Source: Planctomycetaceae bacterium
GTDB lineage: Bacteria > Planctomycetota > Planctomycetia > Planctomycetales > Planctomycetaceae
Reading direction: 5' to 3'
NCBI GenBank assembly: GCA_027080405.1
Contig: JALWSL010000064.1
Span: forward strand, 1-8,467
DNA length: 8,467 nucleotides
Shown here: one piece after another, positions 6,067 to 8,467 of the stretch
Layout: every line of letters begins with the position of its first letter
Numbering within the stretch: the stretch's first letter is position 1
The notes under the pieces: model-generated
The model's input: only the letters and a program-made list of their open reading frames with translations
Databases searched by the model: none
What the model was told of the DNA's origin: nothing
Position numbers and translations under genes: made by a program

Positions 6067-7452
6067 ATGAGCAAGCCAGTTCAACAAAACAGCAGCGGTC
6101 ATTCCGTCTCACGTCGGCAGGCGATCAAGGGAATCGGGGCAGGTTTGGGATGCCTGGCTGCTTCCAGCTTCGGCCTGAATGTGCAGGCGGGGACCACATT
6201 GGGCAGCCTGGGAGATGCTCCCGCACCACATTTTCCGCCCAAAGCAAAACGGGTGATCTTTCTATTCATGCGGGGTGGCCCGTCGCAGATGGATACGTTC
6301 GATTACAAACCCGCCCTCAATAAAAGTGATGGGAAAGAGTTCGACAAAAAGAAGAAAACAAAGCTGTTCGGTTCTCCATGGAAGTTCAAACAGCGGCAGG
6401 AAAGCGGATTGTGGATTTCGGAATTGCACCCCTATCTGGCGCAGTGCGCTGATGATCTCTGTTTGATCCGCAGCATGAAGACCGACAGCAGCGCTCACCC
6501 GCGAGCTATTCCGTTATTGCATACAGGCAGCTTCGCGTTTGTTCGCCCTTCAATCGGTTCCTGGATTGTTTATGGACTGGGATCGGAAAACAGGGATTTG
6601 CCCGGCTTCATCACCATCAACCCGACCCGCGTTTTTGGTGGCCCGGCCAATTTCGGTTCCGCCTTTCTGCCTTCGTCCTATTCAGGAACACGGATCGGTT
6701 GGGAAGGAGAATCGCTGAAGAACGCCAAATTCAGCAATGTTTCCAACAAGAAGGTCCCACGTTCGTTACAGCAGGAGCAGATGAAACTGTTACGTTCCAT
6801 GAACGGGCAATACATTACTCCCGAGGCACAAGGAGTGATGGATTCGTTCGAACTGGGAATGCGCATGCAGGATGTCGCGCCGAACGTGATGGATATTTCA
6901 CAGGAATCGAAAGAGACGCTCGAGCAGTACGGCATCGGCGAAAGCACGACCGACAATTTCGGGCGGCAATGTCTGCTGGCCCGCCGGTTTGTGGAAGCGG
7001 GCGTTCGTTTTATCGAACTGGGACACGGCTCGTGGGATCATCACAAAGATATTAAAAAGGGCCTTCCCGATAAATGTCGACAGACCGATAAACCGATGGC
7101 CGGTCTGTTGAAAGACCTGAAGCAGCGCGGACTTCTGGAAGATACGCTTGTCGTGTGGGGAGGCGAATTTGGTCGCTTGCCAACCTTGGAGTTTGGTTCT
7201 GGCCGCGGTCATAATGCGGACGGTTTCACGTTCTGGATGGCCGGCGGTGGTGTCAAGGGAGGTTACTCGCACGGCGAAACCGATGAATTCGGGCGACGCT
7301 CGGTGATCGATCCGGTTCACCTGTACGATTTGCAGGCGACCATTCTGCATCTGCTCGGTCTGGATCACAAAAAACTGGTCTACCGCTACGGCGGCAGGGA
7401 TTTTCGCTTGACCGACATTCACGGAGAAGTGGTCCACAAAATCGTTTCGTAA
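6067..7452 (+). CDS. Tat-exported DUF1501 protein (alkaline-phosphatase/sulfatase-like fold)
   Basis: The protein has 461 residues, close to the family norm. A twin-arginine signal occupies about 1-42: S-R-R-Q-A-I (15-20), then a Gly/Ala-rich hydrophobic stretch and likely cleavage near VQA-G. DUF1501 motifs follow. RVIFLFMRGGPSQMDTFDYK (62-81) carries D76 at a likely metal position. LGHGSWDHH (318-326), DTLVVWGGEFGRLPT (359-373) with E367, and GRGHNADGF (379-387) with H382 then lead into FWMAGGGVKGG (389-399). These acidic and His positions resemble the metal-binding site of alkaline-phosphatase-superfamily hydrolases, so the site appears intact. The actual reaction of DUF1501 proteins is not established. 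GGAG seven bases upstream supports the ATG. The gene follows the PSD1 gene by 67 bp with no terminator between, and an intrinsic terminator lies 48 bp after the stop, so the two form one operon. Confidence 0.94.
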   Translation: MSKPVQQNSSGHSVSRRQAIKGIGAGLGCLAASSFGLNVQAGTTLGSLGDAPAPHFPPKAKRVIFLFMRGGPSQMDTFDYKPALNKSDGKEFDKKKKTKLFGSPWKFKQRQESGLWISELHPYLAQCADDLCLIRSMKTDSSAHPRAIPLLHTGSFAFVRPSIGSWIVYGLGSENRDLPGFITINPTRVFGGPANFGSAFLPSSYSGTRIGWEGESLKNAKFSNVSNKKVPRSLQQEQMKLLRSMNGQYITPEAQGVMDSFELGMRMQDVAPNVMDISQESKETLEQYGIGESTTDNFGRQCLLARRFVEAGVRFIELGHGSWDHHKDIKKGLPDKCRQTDKPMAGLLKDLKQRGLLEDTLVVWGGEFGRLPTLEFGSGRGHNADGFTFWMAGGGVKGGYSHGETDEFGRRSVIDPVHLYDLQATILHLLGLDHKKLVYRYGGRDFRLTDIHGEVVHKIVS

Positions 7453-7500
7453 CCAGGAGATCGGGCCAGTACCGTCATCAACCTACAATTTGATATAGGG

Positions 7501-7528
7501 AAAAGGGAGCGTCTGGCGCTCCTTTTTT
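7501..7528 (+). terminator. Rho-independent terminator after the DUF1501 gene
   Basis: An A-rich left arm (AAAAGGGAGCG, 7501-7511) pairs with CGCTCCTTTTT (7517-7527) through 11 base pairs, including one G-U, around a five-base loop TCTGG. The right arm runs into a six-T tract (7523-7528). It lies 48 bp after the DUF1501 stop and 114 bp before the next start, so it separates the PSD1/DUF1501 operon from the sialidase-like gene. The arms with A-tail and T-tail are nearly symmetrical, but no gene on the minus strand would use it from the right within this window. Confidence 0.9.
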
Positions 7529-7575
7529 CATGCTCGACTTTTATTCCCAGCGCTGTCTTGGGGCTATCCGATCCT

Positions 7576-7604
7576 TTCAAATCGTTCCTGCTGTCTGCTA
7601 ACAT
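7576..7604 (+). promoter_or_regulatory. Possible promoter of the sialidase-like gene
   Basis: TTCAAA (7576-7581) and TAACAT (7599-7604) are separated by 17 bp and each match four of six sigma70 consensus bases. The pair lies between the terminator and the ATG at 7643 and would give a leader of roughly 30 nt. The match is weak; a promoter is expected here mainly because the upstream operon ends at the terminator. Confidence 0.28.
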
Positions 7605-7642
7605 ACCGGTGTATCCGGCCACTTATCAGGAAAGAAAATCAG

Positions 7643-8467
7643 ATGCGATTGCTTACAGGAATATTACTTTTTTGCCTTGCGTTAACGTCAATCGATTCGG
7701 TTTCCACTCATGCCGTTGCTGGTGAGGCGGCAATACCAAAAGTGGATGTCAAATCGGTACGCCGCCTGTTTCACAATGGCGAACACAACGCTTTTACCGA
7801 TCTGTGCCAATTCAAGGGGAAGTATTATCTCGCGTTTCGCAGTTGTCCGCAGGGGCACATGGTTCACCCGACTTCGAGAATCATTATTTTATCGAGTGAC
7901 GACACCAAAAGCTGGAAACAGGTTTACCATTTCAGCGTGAAGTTGCGGGACGTGCGGGATCCTCACTTTCTCATCTATAACGGCAAGCTGTTCGTTTACA
8001 GCGGCACCTGGTACTGCGGAAAAACTTCCCCCAAAACGTATGATATGAATGAGCTGCTTGGTTACGGCGTCTGGAGTGAGGACGGCGAGAACTGGAGCGA
8101 GCCGGTCATGCTGGAAGGGACTTACGGCCATTATGTATGGCGGGCCGCAACCTACAACGGAAAGGCCTATTTGTGCGGACGTCGAAAGAGGGAATTTGCG
8201 AAAGTTACCAACCGGGCCGAACGGGATCCGCTGGTTGAATCGGCCATCCTGGAAAGTGATGATGGGCTTATCTGGAAAACCGCCGGTCTGTTCCAGAAAG
8301 AATACGGCGACGAAACGGCGTTCCTGTTTGAGAAAGATGGTTCCGGTCTCGCAGTCGCCCGTTGCGGCGGTGGACGCAACGCACAAATTTGCCGCTCGCA
8401 ATATCCGTTCAAAACCTGGAAACGAAAAAATCTGGATCGTTACATCGGCGGACCGCTGCTTGTGAAG
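7643..8467 (+). CDS. Exported sialidase-like (BNR/Asp-box) beta-propeller protein, 3' end beyond the window
   Basis: The frame is open for 275 codons to the last base of the window, with no stop. Residues 1 to about 27 are a Sec signal peptide (LLTGILLFCLALT core, cleavage near AVA-G). Asp-box-like motifs recur at blade turns: SSDDTKSW (84-91, Gly replaced by Thr), SEDGENW (145-151), SDDGLIW (205-211), and a looser SQYPFKTW (252-259). Other family-like segments are YYLAFRS (61-67), VRDPHF (104-109) and YIGGPLL (267-273). These fit a six-bladed sialidase-type propeller of the kind annotated as exo-alpha-sialidase or glycoside hydrolase in planctomycetes, although true sialidase activity is unproven. 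R66 and R240 sit where catalytic or carboxylate-binding arginines could be, but the assignment needs the missing part. The ATG at 7643 was chosen because it begins the signal peptide; a weak AGGA lies 11 bases upstream. It is transcribed separately from the DUF1501 operon. Confidence 0.8.
   Translation, partial: MRLLTGILLFCLALTSIDSVSTHAVAGEAAIPKVDVKSVRRLFHNGEHNAFTDLCQFKGKYYLAFRSCPQGHMVHPTSRIIILSSDDTKSWKQVYHFSVKLRDVRDPHFLIYNGKLFVYSGTWYCGKTSPKTYDMNELLGYGVWSEDGENWSEPVMLEGTYGHYVWRAATYNGKAYLCGRRKREFAKVTNRAERDPLVESAILESDDGLIWKTAGLFQKEYGDETAFLFEKDGSGLAVARCGGGRNAQICRSQYPFKTWKRKNLDRYIGGPLLVK

Overview
The window looks like ordinary chromosomal DNA from a planctomycete (order Planctomycetales most likely; the genus cannot be fixed from this sequence). 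The best evidence is the adjacent pair at 3510-7452. It is a secreted PSCyt1/PSCyt2(DUF1549)/PSD1(DUF1553) protein followed by a Tat-exported DUF1501 protein, a combination expanded to many paralogues in planctomycetes. The flanking genes agree: a PQQ-like propeller with the 'DWxQFRG' N-terminus common in these bacteria, a secreted helical-repeat/beta-sandwich protein, and a sialidase-like propeller. There are six genes, two of them cut by the window ends. I see no RNA gene, insertion sequence, phage gene or CRISPR array.

Layout. 1-406 (minus) is the N-terminal part of a YggS/PLPBP-type pyridoxal-phosphate-binding protein. 407-680 has no gene but holds a perfect 14-bp palindrome matching the LexA-box pattern CGAAC-N4-GTTCG. 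681-1871 and 1905-3041 (both minus, 33 bp apart) form a probable two-gene operon. The promoter-proximal gene encodes a secreted helical-repeat protein with a C-terminal beta-sandwich module. The second encodes a secreted PQQ-like beta-propeller. 3042-3509 is a divergent intergenic region. It carries a near-consensus sigma70 promoter firing rightward, a hairpin in the resulting 5' leader, and a 15-bp tandem duplication abutting the leftward ribosome binding site. 3510-5999 and 6067-7452 (plus) are the PSCyt/PSD1 and DUF1501 genes, closed by a clear intrinsic terminator at 7501-7528. 7643-8467 (plus) begins a sialidase-like (BNR/Asp-box) exported protein that runs off the end.

How the genes may work together (inference). 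All five genes from 681 onward encode exported proteins, and two divergent transcription units share one intergenic region. PSCyt/PSD1 would be exported unfolded by Sec and could receive haem outside the cytoplasm. DUF1501, related to the alkaline-phosphatase/sulfatase fold, would be exported folded by Tat. Together with propeller and beta-sandwich proteins, this suggests a cell-envelope or periplasmic module handling some extracellular polymer or sugar. The biochemical function of the PSD1/DUF1501 pair is not established to my knowledge, and nothing in the sequence fixes a substrate. The yggS-like gene appears functionally separate.
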